Source: Tomitella biformata AHU 1821
GTDB taxonomy: Bacteria > Actinomycetota > Actinomycetes > Mycobacteriales > Mycobacteriaceae
Length of the DNA: 64,000 nt
Direction: 5' to 3'
NCBI RefSeq assembly: GCF_000524475.1
Contig: NZ_BAVQ01000083.1
Location: 173,838-237,837, forward strand
Of this stretch, positions 47,362 through 59,150 are shown one piece after another (within the stretch, counting starts at the first letter, position 1; every line of letters begins with the position of its first letter). Under the pieces are notes generated by a model. It was given only the letters and a program-made list of their open reading frames with translations, had not been told where the DNA came from and ran no database searches. The position numbers were made by a program, and so were the translations under genes.

Positions 47362-48282
47362 GTGTCCGCACCTGGAAAGAAACCACCCTCCGGCCTCATC
47401 GGCGCCGGGCTGCTCATCGTCGACAAACCGGCCGGGCTGACCAGCCACGATGTGGTAGCGCGGTGCCGCAAGCTGTTCAAAACCCGACGCGTGGGCCACG
47501 CTGGCACCCTCGACCCGATGGCGACGGGCGTGCTGGTCCTGGGTATCGAGCGCGCCACCAAGCTACTTGGCCTGCTGGCCCTGACGACCAAGTCCTATAC
47601 GGCGACAATCCGGTTGGGCCAGTCGACCACCACCGACGACGCGGAGGGCGAGGCCTCCGGCGGTGCGCCGGCCCATGAGATCGCCGAGGAGGACTGGCGG
47701 GCCGAGATCGCGAAGCTGACCGGCTCGATCTCCCAGGTCCCGTCCACGGTCTCCGCCATCAAGATCGACGGCCAGCGGGCGCATAAGAGGGTGCGCGACG
47801 GCGAGGAGGTCGTGATCCCGGCGCGGGACGTCATGGTCGACCGCTTCGAGGTCCTCGGCACCCGTGTGGTGGGCGAGTACCTGGACCTGGACGTGGAGGT
47901 CGACTGCTCGTCGGGCACCTACATCCGGGCGCTGGCCCGCGACATCGGTGCGGCGCTCGGCGTCGGCGGCCACCTGACCGTGCTGCGGCGCACCCGGGTG
48001 GGGCCGTTCGGCCTCGACGGCGCCCGCACGCTGGACGAATTGGCGGAGCACGCGGAGGTCAACCTGCCCATCGACGAGGCGGTGCGCACCGCGTTCCCGC
48101 TGCGCGATATCAGCGCGGACGAGGCGGAGGCGATCAGCCAGGGGCGTTGGCTCGAGACGGTGGGTATCAAGGGCGTCTACGGCGTGGTGGATCCGGGGGG
48201 CAACGTCATCGCGCTGCTCAAGGAGGAGGGCCGCCGCGCCGCCTCCGTGCTGGTGGTGCGGCCGGCCACGCTGCGGGACTAG
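47362..48282 (+). CDS. truB: tRNA pseudouridine(55) synthase
   Basis: Modifies U55 in the T loop of tRNAs. The 306 residues show GLLIVDKPAGLTSHDVVAR, the catalytic aspartate in HAGTLDPMATGVLVLG, SYTATIRLGQSTTTDDAEG and a C-terminal PUA-like domain. The GTG at 47362 follows the pptT stop by nine bases. Confidence 0.96.
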   Translation: MSAPGKKPPSGLIGAGLLIVDKPAGLTSHDVVARCRKLFKTRRVGHAGTLDPMATGVLVLGIERATKLLGLLALTTKSYTATIRLGQSTTTDDAEGEASGGAPAHEIAEEDWRAEIAKLTGSISQVPSTVSAIKIDGQRAHKRVRDGEEVVIPARDVMVDRFEVLGTRVVGEYLDLDVEVDCSSGTYIRALARDIGAALGVGGHLTVLRRTRVGPFGLDGARTLDELAEHAEVNLPIDEAVRTAFPLRDISADEAEAISQGRWLETVGIKGVYGVVDPGGNVIALLKEEGRRAASVLVVRPATLRD

Positions 48283-48304
48283 GGCCGGATCGGCACCGGC
48301 TTCG

Positions 48305-48376
48305 CGAGTTCGCCGCGGCTTCCCAGGCGCGCCGTCGCTGCAACGGGGGCCGGTCCGCAGAGCGGCGGCGAACTCG
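48305..48376. terminator. Inverted repeat between truB and mntR
   Basis: CGAGTTCGCCGC (48305-48316) pairs perfectly with GCGGCGAACTCG (48365-48376). The 48-base interior contains GCTGCAACGGGGGC, resembling the centre of the palindromes at 13218 and 32308. It lies between two convergent stops. Confidence 0.65.
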
Positions 48377-48390
48377 GGGATCGAGTCCGG

Positions 48391-49107
48391 CTAGCTCTCG
48401 ACCAGGTCGATCAGCCAGATAGCCTCGGCGGCCGACTGGCCCAGCTCCACCGGCGGCGCGTCGGGGTCCTGCCCGGCCACGCGCACTGAGATGGTGCCCG
48501 CGAAATCGCGCCGCTCCAGGACTGCGAGCCCCACATCGGGCGCGATGCCCAGCGCGTCGAAGTAGCGCAGCAGATCCGGCTGCTCGTCCGAGATCCGGGT
48601 AATGGTCCCGCGCATGCCGGCACCCAATTCCACCAGGCGCTGTCCCTCGATCTGCGGGAGCGTCCCGTCGGCGCACGGGATCGGGTCGCCGTGCGGGTCG
48701 CGGCTGGGATAGCCCAGCTTCGCGTCGATCCGCGCGATCATCAGGTCCGAGACCGCGTGCTCGAGGACCTCAGCCTCGTCATGCACCTCGTCCCAGCCGT
48801 AGTCGAGCTCGCGGACCAGGAAGGTCTCGATGAGACGGTGCCTGCGCACCATCGCCACCGCTGCGGCGACGCCGGCCTCGGTCAGGGTGATCGCGCCGTA
48901 GCGGACATGATCCACAAGGCCCTGGTCGGCGAGGCGGCGCACCGCCTCGGAGACGGTGGAGGGGGCCAGGCCCAGCCGGTCTGCCAAGACTTTTGACGAC
49001 ATGGGCTGCGCGGACCACTCGCTGGCGGTCCAGATCACCTTCAGGTAATCCTGGGCTGCGGTAGTCAAGGCGGGGGCCGGGGCGGGGGTCTCAGATTGGT
49101 CGGACAT
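48391..49107 (-). CDS. mntR: DtxR-family manganese/iron-dependent repressor (MntR/SirR type)
   Basis: A 238-residue metalloregulator. The winged helix occupies about 15-75 (SSKVLADRLGLAPSTVSEAV, VDHVRYGAITLTEAG), the metal-binding/dimerisation domain 76-150 (HRLIETFLVRELDYGWDEVH, EAEVLEHAVSD), then a linker and a FeoA/SH3-like domain. Same position as Rv2788 (SirR). The ATG at 49107 follows a TAGGCT box. A DtxR-like half-site in the promoter (49125-49145) suggests autoregulation; Mn2+ is the likelier metal by homology. Confidence 0.88.
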   Translation of the reverse strand: MSDQSETPAPAPALTTAAQDYLKVIWTASEWSAQPMSSKVLADRLGLAPSTVSEAVRRLADQGLVDHVRYGAITLTEAGVAAAVAMVRRHRLIETFLVRELDYGWDEVHDEAEVLEHAVSDLMIARIDAKLGYPSRDPHGDPIPCADGTLPQIEGQRLVELGAGMRGTITRISDEQPDLLRYFDALGIAPDVGLAVLERRDFAGTISVRVAGQDPDAPPVELGQSAAEAIWLIDLVES

Positions 49108-49124
49108 CACCCCTAAGCCTAGAG

Positions 49125-49145
49125 CCATAGCCTCGGCTAACCTAC
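49125..49145. promoter_or_regulatory. Candidate MntR/IdeR-type operator between mntR and ribF
   Basis: On the minus strand the sequence GTAGGTTAGCCGAGGCTATGG contains the half-site TAGGTTAGCC and a weaker inverted half, close to the DtxR/IdeR consensus TTAGGTTAGGCTAACCTAA. It lies just upstream of the mntR -10 region. Confidence 0.45.
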
Positions 49146-49194
49146 TTTCCCACGACGGGGTGTCCCCACGGGCCGCGGTGCGCAGGTCGCGACG

Positions 49195-49200
49195 TAGAAT
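49195..49200 (+). promoter_or_regulatory. -10 element for a leaderless ribF transcript
   Basis: TAGAAT ends seven bases before the GTG start of ribF, and no ribosome-binding site is present, as expected for leaderless mRNA. Confidence 0.5.
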
Positions 49201-49207
49201 CCGAACC

Positions 49208-50197
49208 GTGCTGAAGTGGCGAGGACTAGATGACATCCCGGCCGATTGGGGGCGCTGTGTCGCCACGATCGGGGTATTCGACGGCATTCATCGGGGGCAT
49301 CGAGAGCTGATCTTCGCCGCAGTGCAGTCCGCACGGGCGAAGGGCGTGAAGTCGGTCCTGGTGACCTTCGACCCGCACCCGTCCGAGGTGGTCCGCGCAG
49401 GCAGCCATCCGGCGCAGCTCAGCTCGCTGTCCCGGCGCGCGGAGTTGGCGGGGGAGTTGGGCGTCGACGTGTTCTGCGTGCTGCCCTTCAACCAGGAGCT
49501 CTCGCGGCTGGCGCCGGAGCGGTTTGTGCACGAGATCCTCGTGGAGCGGCTGCATGTCGCGGAGGTCGTCGTCGGCGCGAACTTCACCTTCGGGCACAAG
49601 GCAGCCGGCGACCTGAAGATGCTCACCGAGTTCGGCCAGCGCTTCGGCTTCACCGTGCAGGGGGTGGGCCTGCTCGCGGAGGATGCGGTGACCGTCTCCT
49701 CCACCTATATCCGCTCCTGCGTGGCGGCCGGCGACGTCGCGGCCGCACGCCAGGCTCTGGGCCGTCCGCACCGGGTGGAGGGCGTCGTCGTCCGCGGCGA
49801 GCGCCGCGGCCGCGACCTCGGCTATCCCACCGCCAACGTGGACTCTCCGGTGCACGCGGCGATCCCGGCTGACGGCGTCTACGCCGCCTGGTTCACCCGC
49901 TTCGGCTACGAGGCGCCCGAGGCGGCGTTGACCTCCGGGGTGGCGTATCCGGGCGCGGTCTCGGTGGGCACCAACCCGACGTTCTCCGGCCAGACCCGCA
50001 CGGTCGAGGTGTTCGTGCTCGACGCGGACGCCGATCTCTATGGCCAGCACGTCGCGGTGGACTTCGTGCAGCGGCTGCGGGGGATGGTCAAGTTCGACTC
50101 CATGGAGGCGCTGATCACCGCCATGGACGCGGACGTCGTGAAAGTTCGCGAGGTCCTGGCGGCGGACAAAGCGGCGGGCGACGCGGCTCAGGGCTGA
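49208..50197 (+). CDS. ribF: Bifunctional riboflavin kinase/FMN adenylyltransferase
   Basis: Makes FMN and FAD. The 329 residues have the adenylyltransferase domain first (IGVFDGIHRGHRELI nucleotide motif, VTFDPHPSEVV, SSTYIRSCVAAGDV) and the riboflavin kinase domain last (GRDLGYPTANVD, GTNPTFSGQTRTVEVFVLD). The GTG at 49208 is the first codon consistent with the family. Divergent from mntR. Confidence 0.95.
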   Translation: MLKWRGLDDIPADWGRCVATIGVFDGIHRGHRELIFAAVQSARAKGVKSVLVTFDPHPSEVVRAGSHPAQLSSLSRRAELAGELGVDVFCVLPFNQELSRLAPERFVHEILVERLHVAEVVVGANFTFGHKAAGDLKMLTEFGQRFGFTVQGVGLLAEDAVTVSSTYIRSCVAAGDVAAARQALGRPHRVEGVVVRGERRGRDLGYPTANVDSPVHAAIPADGVYAAWFTRFGYEAPEAALTSGVAYPGAVSVGTNPTFSGQTRTVEVFVLDADADLYGQHVAVDFVQRLRGMVKFDSMEALITAMDADVVKVREVLAADKAAGDAAQG

Positions 50198-50341
50198 TTT
50201 CCGGGGCTGGTAGAGTGGGTCAGCGGTGTGGCTGTGGTTCGCGGCGGCTGCACCGATCTCCCGACTAGATCTTTGCCCCGGCAGGTGTCCAGGCGGTGGA
50301 TATACACAGAGCGCGGACCACAATGAGCAGGAGAATCTCCA

Positions 50342-50611
50342 GTGGCATTGACCACCGAAGAAAAGAAGCAGGTCCTTTCGGAGTACGGCCTCCACGAGAC
50401 CGACACGGGCTCGCCCGAGGCGCAGATCGCGATGCTGACCAAGCGCATCACGGACCTCACCGAGCACCTGAAGATGCACAAGCATGACCACCACTCGCGT
50501 CGTGGCCTGCTGCTGCTGGTCGGCCGTCGTCGTCGTCTGCTCAAGTACTTGCAGCACGTCGAGATCGCGCGTTACCGCTCGCTCATCGAGCGTCTGGGAC
50601 TGCGTCGCTAG
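50342..50611 (+). CDS. rpsO: 30S ribosomal protein S15
   Basis: Small-subunit protein binding 16S rRNA helix 22; 89 residues, normal length. It reads [20 protein letters not shown], with [20 protein letters not shown] and [12 protein letters not shown] at the end. The GTG at 50342 follows GGAGA. The 144-base leader shows no recognised regulatory structure. Confidence 0.98.
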   Translation: MALTTEEKKQVLSEYGLHETDTGSPEAQIAMLTKRITDLTEHLKMHKHDHHSRRGLLLLVGRRRRLLKYLQHVEIARYRSLIERLGLRR

Positions 50612-50654
50612 TTTGCTAGCGATACCAGCGCGAACTGCGCGTGCACGACTGTTC

Positions 50655-50690
50655 TGAGGGGCCCGTCGCCATCTGGTGACGGGTCCCTCA
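50655..50690 (+). terminator. Terminator after rpsO
   Basis: TGAGGGGCCCGTC (50655-50667) pairs with GACGGGTCCCTCA (50678-50690) with one G-T wobble and a ten-base loop, 43 bases after the rpsO stop. Confidence 0.7.
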
Positions 50691-51152
50691 GCGCGTGTAT
50701 GGGCCCGCAGGCGGGGCCTGATGGTACTGTTTTGCTTGGCTCGGCCGAATCCATCGACGCTTCGCCGCGGAACAGTACGGCCCGTGGCGATCGTCGACAG
50801 TGCATCGTGGCGAGCCGGAATATGTGGCCAGCCCGATGATCGGGTCGGCCAATTGAGATACCGACCCGACAACTCCACAGCTCAGCCCGAGTAACAACCC
50901 CAAGAACACCACCACGTCGCACAACGGCAACGGATGGTCCTCGGTGGTGGTTATCGGAGCGTAGGGGGGCCACGCGTTTCTGGGACTCTTGGTTTTTAAG
51001 AACACGAGTCCAGGCGCGGCAATGCCCTCACGAGCGCATCCGATGGCTTCGATCGACGACCTCCGCGGCGCACGACGGCAATGCAGATCACGAGGATCTC
51101 GCATCCGGTGCTGACGTCGGAAAAGACAACAAAGAGGACGAGAAGAGAATCT
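50691..51152 (+). promoter_or_regulatory. Long leader of pnp; possible Actino-pnp RNA region
   Basis: No convincing gene lies between rpsO and pnp. An Actino-pnp structured RNA motif is known in the 5' UTR of actinobacterial pnp genes, and this leader is the place to expect it, but I cannot confirm the fold by eye. Visible features: an imperfect direct repeat built on CGGCAATGC, CACGAG and CGCATCCG (51017-51047 and 51076-51110), and a small AGATC/GATCT hairpin at about 51085. PNPase commonly controls its own mRNA through the leader. Confidence 0.35.
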
Positions 51153-53441
51153 ATGTCAGACAACGAATACTTGGATGAGGGTGTGCACGAAGCCACCGCC
51201 ATCATCGACAACGGTGCCTTCGGCACCCGCAACATCCGCTTCGAGACCGGCCGCTTGGCCCAGCAGGCCGCTGGCGCCGTGGTCGCGTACCTCGACGAGG
51301 AGACCATGCTGCTCTCGGCCACCACGGCCGGCAAGCACCCGAAGGACCACTTCGACTTCTTCCCGCTGACGGTGGATGTCGAGGAGCGCATGTACGCCGC
51401 GGGCCGCATCCCCGGCTCGTTCTTCCGTCGCGAGGGCCGCCCCTCCACGGACGCGATCCTCACCTGCCGCCTGATCGACCGCCCGCTGCGCCCGACCTTC
51501 GTCGAAGGCCTGCGCAACGAGATCCAGGTCGTCGTCACGGTGATGAGCCTGAACCCGAACGACCAGTACGACGTCGTCGCGATCAACGCCGCGTCCGCCT
51601 CCACGCAGATCGCGGGCCTGCCCTTCAACGGCCCCGTCGGCGCTGTGCGCGTCTCGCTGATCACGTCGCTGGAGAACCCGGCCGGCCAGTGGGTCGCGTT
51701 CCCGACCGTCTCGCAGCTTGCGGACTCCGTCTTCAACCTCGTCGTCGCCGGCCGGATCGTCTCCGGCTCCGGCAAGGATGCCGACGTCGCGATCATGATG
51801 GTCGAGGCGGGCGCGAGCGACACCGTCATCGCCCAGATCGCCGCCGGCGCGACGGCCCCCACCGAGGCCGTCGTCACGCAGGGCCTCGAGGCCGCCAAGC
51901 CGTTCATCGCGCAGCTGTGCGAGGCGCAGAAGGAGCTGGCCGCGAACGCTGCCAAGCCCACCGGCGACTTCCCGCTGTTCCCCGCCTACCAGGCGGACGC
52001 ATACACCGCGGTCGAGGCCGCGGCGACCGCGAAGCTCTCCGACGCGCTGTCCATCGCGGGCAAGCAGGATCGCGATGACCGCACCGACGAGATCAAGGCC
52101 GAGGTCCTCGAGGCCATCGGCGGCGATTTCGAAGGCCGCGAGAAGGAGATCGGCGGCGCGTTCCGCGCGCTGACCAAGAGCCTCGTGCGCCAGCGGATCC
52201 TCAAGGACCACTTCCGCATCGACGGCCGCGGCATCGCCGACATCCGCTCGCTCTCCGCCGAGGTCGCGCTCATCCCGCGCACCCATGGCTCCGCGCTGTT
52301 CGAGCGTGGCGAGACCCAGATCCTGGGCGTCACCACCCTCGACATGGTCAAGATGGCGCAGCAGATCGACTCGCTCGGGCCGGAGACGTCCAAGCGGTTC
52401 ATGCACCACTACAACTTCCCGCCCTACTCGGTCGGCGAGACCGGCCGCGTCGGCTCCCCGAAGCGCCGCGAGATCGGCCACGGCGCCCTCGCAGAGCGGG
52501 CCATCCTGCCCGTGCTGCCGAGCCAGGACGAGTTCCCGTACGCCATCCGCCAGGTCTCCGAGGCGCTGGGCTCCAACGGCTCCACGTCGATGGGCTCCGT
52601 CTGCGCCGCGACCATGTCGCTGCTCAATGCCGGTGTGCCGTTGCGTGCGTCGGTGGCTGGCATCGCCATGGGCCTGGTCTCGGATCAGGTGAAGAACGAG
52701 GCCGGGGAGTCCGAAACGAAGTTCGTCGCGCTGACCGACATCCTCGGCGCCGAGGATGCCTTCGGCGACATGGACTTCAAGGTCGCGGGCACCAAGGACT
52801 TCATCACGGCGCTGCAGTTGGACACCAAGCTCGACGGCATCCCCTCCGACGTGCTGGCCGGCGCCCTGACGCAGGCCAAGGACGCGCGTCTGACGATCCT
52901 CGAGGTCATGGCCGAGGCCATCGACGCGCCGGATGAGATGAGCCCCTACGCTCCGCGCGTGACGGCCATCAAGGTTCCCATCGACAAGATCGGCGAGCTG
53001 ATCGGGCCGAAGGGCAAGATGATCAACTCGATCACCGAGCAGACCGGCGCCAACATCTCCATCGAGGATGACGGCACCGTATTCGTCGGCGCCACGGACG
53101 GCCCGTCCGCGCAGGCCGCCATCGACATGATCAACGCCATCGCCAACCCGCAACTCCCGAAGGTGGGCGAGCGTTTCCTGGGCACGGTCGTCAAGACCAC
53201 TGCCTTCGGCGCGTTCGTCTCGCTGCTCCCGGGCCGCGACGGGCTGGTGCACATCTCCAAGCTGGGCAACGGCAAGCGCGTCAGCAAGGTCGAGGACGTC
53301 GTGAACGTGGGCTCCAAGATCCGCGTCGAGATCGCCGACATCGACAACCGGGGCAAGATCAGCCTGGTGCCCGTCGAAGACGGCGCGGACGCCTCCGCCG
53401 AAGCAGAGGCTCCCGCAGACGCCGAGGCGTCCGCTGAGTAG
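51153..53441 (+). CDS. pnp: Polyribonucleotide nucleotidyltransferase / guanosine pentaphosphate synthetase
   Basis: Phosphorolytic 3'-5' exoribonuclease (GpsI in actinomycetes); 762 residues. It has two RNase PH domains ([19 protein letters not shown]; then [18 protein letters not shown] active site in [16 protein letters not shown]), an all-alpha linker, a KH domain ([20 protein letters not shown]) and an S1 domain ([20 protein letters not shown]). The C-terminus is a short Ala/Glu tail. The ATG at 51153 follows AGAAGAG. Confidence 0.97.
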   Translation: MSDNEYLDEGVHEATAIIDNGAFGTRNIRFETGRLAQQAAGAVVAYLDEETMLLSATTAGKHPKDHFDFFPLTVDVEERMYAAGRIPGSFFRREGRPSTDAILTCRLIDRPLRPTFVEGLRNEIQVVVTVMSLNPNDQYDVVAINAASASTQIAGLPFNGPVGAVRVSLITSLENPAGQWVAFPTVSQLADSVFNLVVAGRIVSGSGKDADVAIMMVEAGASDTVIAQIAAGATAPTEAVVTQGLEAAKPFIAQLCEAQKELAANAAKPTGDFPLFPAYQADAYTAVEAAATAKLSDALSIAGKQDRDDRTDEIKAEVLEAIGGDFEGREKEIGGAFRALTKSLVRQRILKDHFRIDGRGIADIRSLSAEVALIPRTHGSALFERGETQILGVTTLDMVKMAQQIDSLGPETSKRFMHHYNFPPYSVGETGRVGSPKRREIGHGALAERAILPVLPSQDEFPYAIRQVSEALGSNGSTSMGSVCAATMSLLNAGVPLRASVAGIAMGLVSDQVKNEAGESETKFVALTDILGAEDAFGDMDFKVAGTKDFITALQLDTKLDGIPSDVLAGALTQAKDARLTILEVMAEAIDAPDEMSPYAPRVTAIKVPIDKIGELIGPKGKMINSITEQTGANISIEDDGTVFVGATDGPSAQAAIDMINAIANPQLPKVGERFLGTVVKTTAFGAFVSLLPGRDGLVHISKLGNGKRVSKVEDVVNVGSKIRVEIADIDNRGKISLVPVEDGADASAEAEAPADAEASAE

Positions 53442-53459
53442 CAGTTTCGCGCAGTCCTA

Positions 53460-53493
53460 CAGGGGCTCCCCGGTCATTGACCAGGGAGCCCCT

Positions 53494-53494
<1 letters not shown>
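53460..53494 (+). promoter_or_regulatory. Hairpin covering the ribosome-binding site of pepR
   Basis: CAGGGGCTCCC (53460-53470) is the perfect complement of GGGAGCCCCTG (53484-53494), and GGTC/GACC inside extends the stem. The right arm contains the likely Shine-Dalgarno sequence AGGGAG, and its last base is the G of the GTG start codon. It may be the pnp terminator and also block pepR translation. Confidence 0.6.
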
Positions 53495-56072
<2,578 letters not shown>

Positions 56073-56073
<1 letters not shown>

Positions 56074-56294
56074 TGGCGCCCGCCAAGACGCTGCTCATCG
56101 TCCACCACACGCCCTCCCCGCACTGCCAGGCGATGTTCGAGGCGGTGGTGGCGGGCGCGAGCGACCCCGAGATCGAGGGCGTTGAGGTGGTCCGTCGGGC
56201 CGCGCTGACAGTGTCGGCGTCCGACTTCCTCGCGGCGGACGGGTACCTGCTGGGCAGCCCCGTCAACCTCGGCTATATCAGCGGCGCGCTCAAG
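56073..56294 (+). pseudogene. 5' half of the native flavodoxin-like gene, interrupted
   Basis: Seventy-four codons from the GTG at 56073 match Rv2771c-type flavodoxins (KTLLIVHHTPSPHCQAMFEA, DPEIEGVEVVRRAAL, YLLGSPVNLGYISGALKH). After the AAGCA at 56290-56294 the similarity stops and the reading frame runs into unrelated sequence to a stop at 56346-56348. The missing 3' half is found at 59595-59831. Base use is high in G+C, like the neighbouring core genes. Confidence 0.9.
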
Positions 56295-56344
56295 CATTCT
56301 TTTGTAGCTAACCCCCCTATTGCCTGTACGGGGAGGTCAGCGGC

Positions 56345-56788
56345 GTGAGCACCCAACTGTGGACGATCGTGGGTGTCGCTGTTGGCGCTCTTCTGTCCTT
56401 CCTTGCACAATGGATTCTCGCATATCAACAGCGATCTGATGAACGCGATCGTGAGTTACGAAGGACGCAGCGCGATGTCTACACGCGATTCCTTGCCGCA
56501 GTGCACCGGACCGACCAAGCAGTAACCAAGTTCTCGAATAACGACCCCAACGAGGTTGCAGCATTTGAGGAGCTGCGGCAGGCGAACATCGAGCTCCAGG
56601 ACTGCATCGCCGCAATCGGACTCATGTCCCCACGCGATTCGTACGATGCTGCGTCTCAACTCGCGGATGCGTCCCTCTTGTCTTGGGAAGGCGGATCGCA
56701 TTCGACGGCTAACGCAAAGCGCCGGGATGCCACATCCGCAGCTTTTATCGCCCTTGCCCGCAGGGATATTGGTGTGAAACTGCCGTGA
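56345..56788 (+). CDS. Small membrane-anchored coiled-coil protein, unknown
   Basis: I do not recognise this 147-residue protein. It starts with a single membrane helix (LWTIVGVAVGALLSFLAQWI) and continues with a charged coiled-coil-like segment (QQRSDERDRELRRTQRDVYT) and two further helices, without catalytic motifs. Proteins of this build are common as orphan genes in actinobacterial genomic islands and phage-related loci. The GTG at 56345 has GGGGAGG upstream. G+C content and codon use are lower than in the core genes, consistent with acquisition together with the insert. Confidence 0.6.
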   Translation: MSTQLWTIVGVAVGALLSFLAQWILAYQQRSDERDRELRRTQRDVYTRFLAAVHRTDQAVTKFSNNDPNEVAAFEELRQANIELQDCIAAIGLMSPRDSYDAASQLADASLLSWEGGSHSTANAKRRDATSAAFIALARRDIGVKLP

Positions 56789-56835
56789 TGCCACATCTAG
56801 GTAAGAGTCCCGTCGCAACGAGAACGGAAGAATAG

Positions 56836-57291
56836 ATGCCTCGACTTCTGATCATCCACCACACACCGTCGCCGTATACGCAGGCGATGTTTGAGGCGGT
56901 GATTTCCGGTGCCACTGATCCTGAGATCGAGGGCGTGGAGGTCGTGCGCCGCGCAGCTCTCTCGGTGTCATCCTCGGACTTCCTTGAGGCTGACGGCTAT
57001 CTCCTCGGGAGCCCGGCGAACCTGGGATATGTCAGCGGTGCCCTCAAGCACGCATTCGATTGTTCGTACTACCAGATTCTCGACTCGACTCGGGGGAGAC
57101 CCTTCGGGCTCTACCTCCACGGCAACGAGGGTACCGAAGGAGCCGAGAAGGCGGTCACGTCGATCACCACCGGACTCGGCTGGGTCAAGGCTGCTGATTA
57201 CGTGGCGGTGTCAGGCAAGCCGAGCAAGGAGGACCTCGAACAGTGCTGGAACCTCGGCGCGACGGTCGCAGCTCAACTCATGGAGGGCTGA
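56836..57291 (+). CDS. Complete flavodoxin-like protein (Rv2771c family), replacement copy
   Basis: A 151-residue flavodoxin/NAD(P)H-FMN oxidoreductase-like protein: LLIIHHTPSPYTQAMFEAV (phosphate loop region), YLLGSPANLGYVSGALKHAF, RPFGLYLHGNEGTEGAEKAV and GKPSKEDLEQCWNLGATVAA. It is full length for the family and about 80% similar to the two halves of the broken native gene, while third codon positions differ widely, so it came from another species rather than from a local duplication. It most likely supplies the function lost by the split gene. The ribosome-binding site is weak (GGAAG). Its end overlaps the converging 625-codon gene by 19 bases. Confidence 0.88.
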   Translation: MPRLLIIHHTPSPYTQAMFEAVISGATDPEIEGVEVVRRAALSVSSSDFLEADGYLLGSPANLGYVSGALKHAFDCSYYQILDSTRGRPFGLYLHGNEGTEGAEKAVTSITTGLGWVKAADYVAVSGKPSKEDLEQCWNLGATVAAQLMEG

Positions 57292-59150
57292 GAGCGGCTC
57301 GGGTTGTCTCGGCGCGGTGAGTTTCGGTGATCTCTGATCATTTTGGTAAGAGTCTCTTGGTTCCGAAGCATCCGCTTAGGAATCGGTGCTAGAAGCTTGG
57401 CCTTGTCGACTAACTGCCTCAACGACAACGGCATAGGGAGCGCCAGCCACCACCCGATGAAATCAGCGATGTCACGGCCCGGAGAGTATCGCTCCGCTAG
57501 CCCCTCTATCAGCGATAGTTCACTGATGCTGATCGGAACCGGCGCATTGGTACTACCCTGTAGGTCTCTGAAAGGCTCGACAGCACGTTGTCTCCAGTCA
57601 AACTGTACCGATGTGATGCTCGATAGCCCGTTGTCCGGCACGACGACAAACGGATAGAAGACGGGGTTGGCGTCGATCCCGAACGACGTAGTCTCACGAA
57701 TCTTCTTTGCGGTCGCTACTAGCTGCTCGAACTTTTTGGCAACGAAGGCTTCTTCGATGTCCTTGTTGAACTCTTCGACTGATGCAATCCCCTGCGCCAG
57801 GTTGGCACCGAGGTGGTGGTTGGTGGCGTCGAGCAAAAAGCAAGCACGTCCGGCAACCAGCACGAAATCGCAGACCGATGGTGGCGCGCCTCGACGTTCC
57901 GCCCATTCCTCCTGCATCTCGGGCTCGGTCACGACCCTCGTGATCTTCTGGCTACGCGAAGCGATCTGTTCGAGAGCGTCACCAACAGTCCGTTCGAACG
58001 CGTAGTTCATGGCTTGACTGAAGGCCTCAGCAGTAGAACCTTTTGTGGGTCGCCCGAATGCGAAGAAGGTCTGCCAATAGAGCTGCGCCCCGAAGAATCG
58101 GTCGATGACCCATTGGTAGCGAAGGGCAGATAGGTTCCCGTTCTCCTGCGCGACGAACGGGCGCTCGGTGAAAACGTAACGCTGATCGAGAACGGGCCCC
58201 CGTGAGCGGTCTTTTTCCAGACGGGTTCGGAATCCAGATATGGTGTAACTCATATTTTCGTACACGAATTCCACGGCTTCTTCGACTGCACCATCGGCGA
58301 GAAGGTCATCCCTGGTGCTGTCATAATTGCCGGCCAGCACGCGCTCGGTGAGAATCTGGCCCACAACCATGACGTCGAGGAGGGCAACGCCGTTAGCAAG
58401 TTCAAATGCAGAAGCCGGGGTATCGCCGACACGCGCATCCGTGACCCGCTCTGGCCAGGGCTGAAACCACAGGTCGAATGTCGACGCAAGAATCAGCTCC
58501 AGCTTCACCGGGGCATTGCTCTGAAGGTTGGCGAGTTCGCTGAGGGCCAATTCGCGGTTGGCAAGAATGCTCTGCTCGGGGGTGTATGAGGCGATCTCAG
58601 CCATAAGCCTCTGCAATTCGGCTGGGTCCGGATCTGGGTCCGCATCGAGCGGGCTGCTATCAGCCAGTTGCTCTGTTGTGATCGACATGATGAGTTCGAG
58701 AGCCGCTGCGACCGAGATGTCACCACCGTCGGGCTCAGTGTGGCCGAGTTCAAGCACTTCGCGCATCAACTGCGTCATTGAGCGTGGTGGGATAAGACGA
58801 TGTGTCCGGCCCACCTTGTCATCAAGCAGAGTGACCCAACTGGGGTCTGCTTCGGTCAGAAGCCGCCGCTCGACTGCCCCTTCGGTCCAGTCAGTTGTGG
58901 CTGCGACATCGAGTTGTGACTGGATCGAGACGAGGGGCTGCAACGCCGAGGCGAGGTTGAACTGACGCAGGAACTCGAGGCGCTTCGGGCGGTCCATCGC
59001 CGCTAAACCAGCGTGGCCAGAAACGATTGGGAACATCGGCGTTCCCAGCAACTCCTGTGCCTGCTCATGGGTCATGGCGTCGGCGCCGCGCGCACGAGGG
59101 TTTGCGCGCGTATTTTGTGGGCGCGGACCCTTCCGTTTTTTCTTGCCCAT
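57273..59150 (-). CDS. 625-residue protein of unknown function with degenerate nuclease-like core
   Basis: I cannot assign this protein to a named family. The first 25 residues are very basic (MGKKKRKGPRPQNTRANPRA), which suggests nucleic-acid contact. Residues 26-400 are mostly helical without known motifs. From about 425 the pattern CDFVLVAGRACFLLDATN, then EEAFVAKKFEQL and NPVFYPFVVVPD, resembles the core of PD-(D/E)XK-like proteins (Asp428, Asp441, Gln476), but the usual E-x-K is D-A-T, so the active site would be altered. No signal peptide or membrane segment. It lies on the opposite strand to the other insert genes and overlaps the flavodoxin copy at the 3' end. A defence-related role is only a guess. 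Confidence 0.7.
   Translation of the reverse strand: MGKKKRKGPRPQNTRANPRARGADAMTHEQAQELLGTPMFPIVSGHAGLAAMDRPKRLEFLRQFNLASALQPLVSIQSQLDVAATTDWTEGAVERRLLTEADPSWVTLLDDKVGRTHRLIPPRSMTQLMREVLELGHTEPDGGDISVAAALELIMSITTEQLADSSPLDADPDPDPAELQRLMAEIASYTPEQSILANRELALSELANLQSNAPVKLELILASTFDLWFQPWPERVTDARVGDTPASAFELANGVALLDVMVVGQILTERVLAGNYDSTRDDLLADGAVEEAVEFVYENMSYTISGFRTRLEKDRSRGPVLDQRYVFTERPFVAQENGNLSALRYQWVIDRFFGAQLYWQTFFAFGRPTKGSTAEAFSQAMNYAFERTVGDALEQIASRSQKITRVVTEPEMQEEWAERRGAPPSVCDFVLVAGRACFLLDATNHHLGANLAQGIASVEEFNKDIEEAFVAKKFEQLVATAKKIRETTSFGIDANPVFYPFVVVPDNGLSSITSVQFDWRQRAVEPFRDLQGSTNAPVPISISELSLIEGLAERYSPGRDIADFIGWWLALPMPLSLRQLVDKAKLLAPIPKRMLRNQETLTKMIRDHRNSPRRDNPSRSQPSMS

Noticed and set aside
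50688..51104. Minus-strand frame upstream of pnp with a hydrophobic stretch (VVVFLGLLLGLSCGVVG)
   Set aside because: No ribosome-binding site, no recognisable family, and it lies opposite the pnp leader; one hydrophobic stretch is not enough to call a gene.
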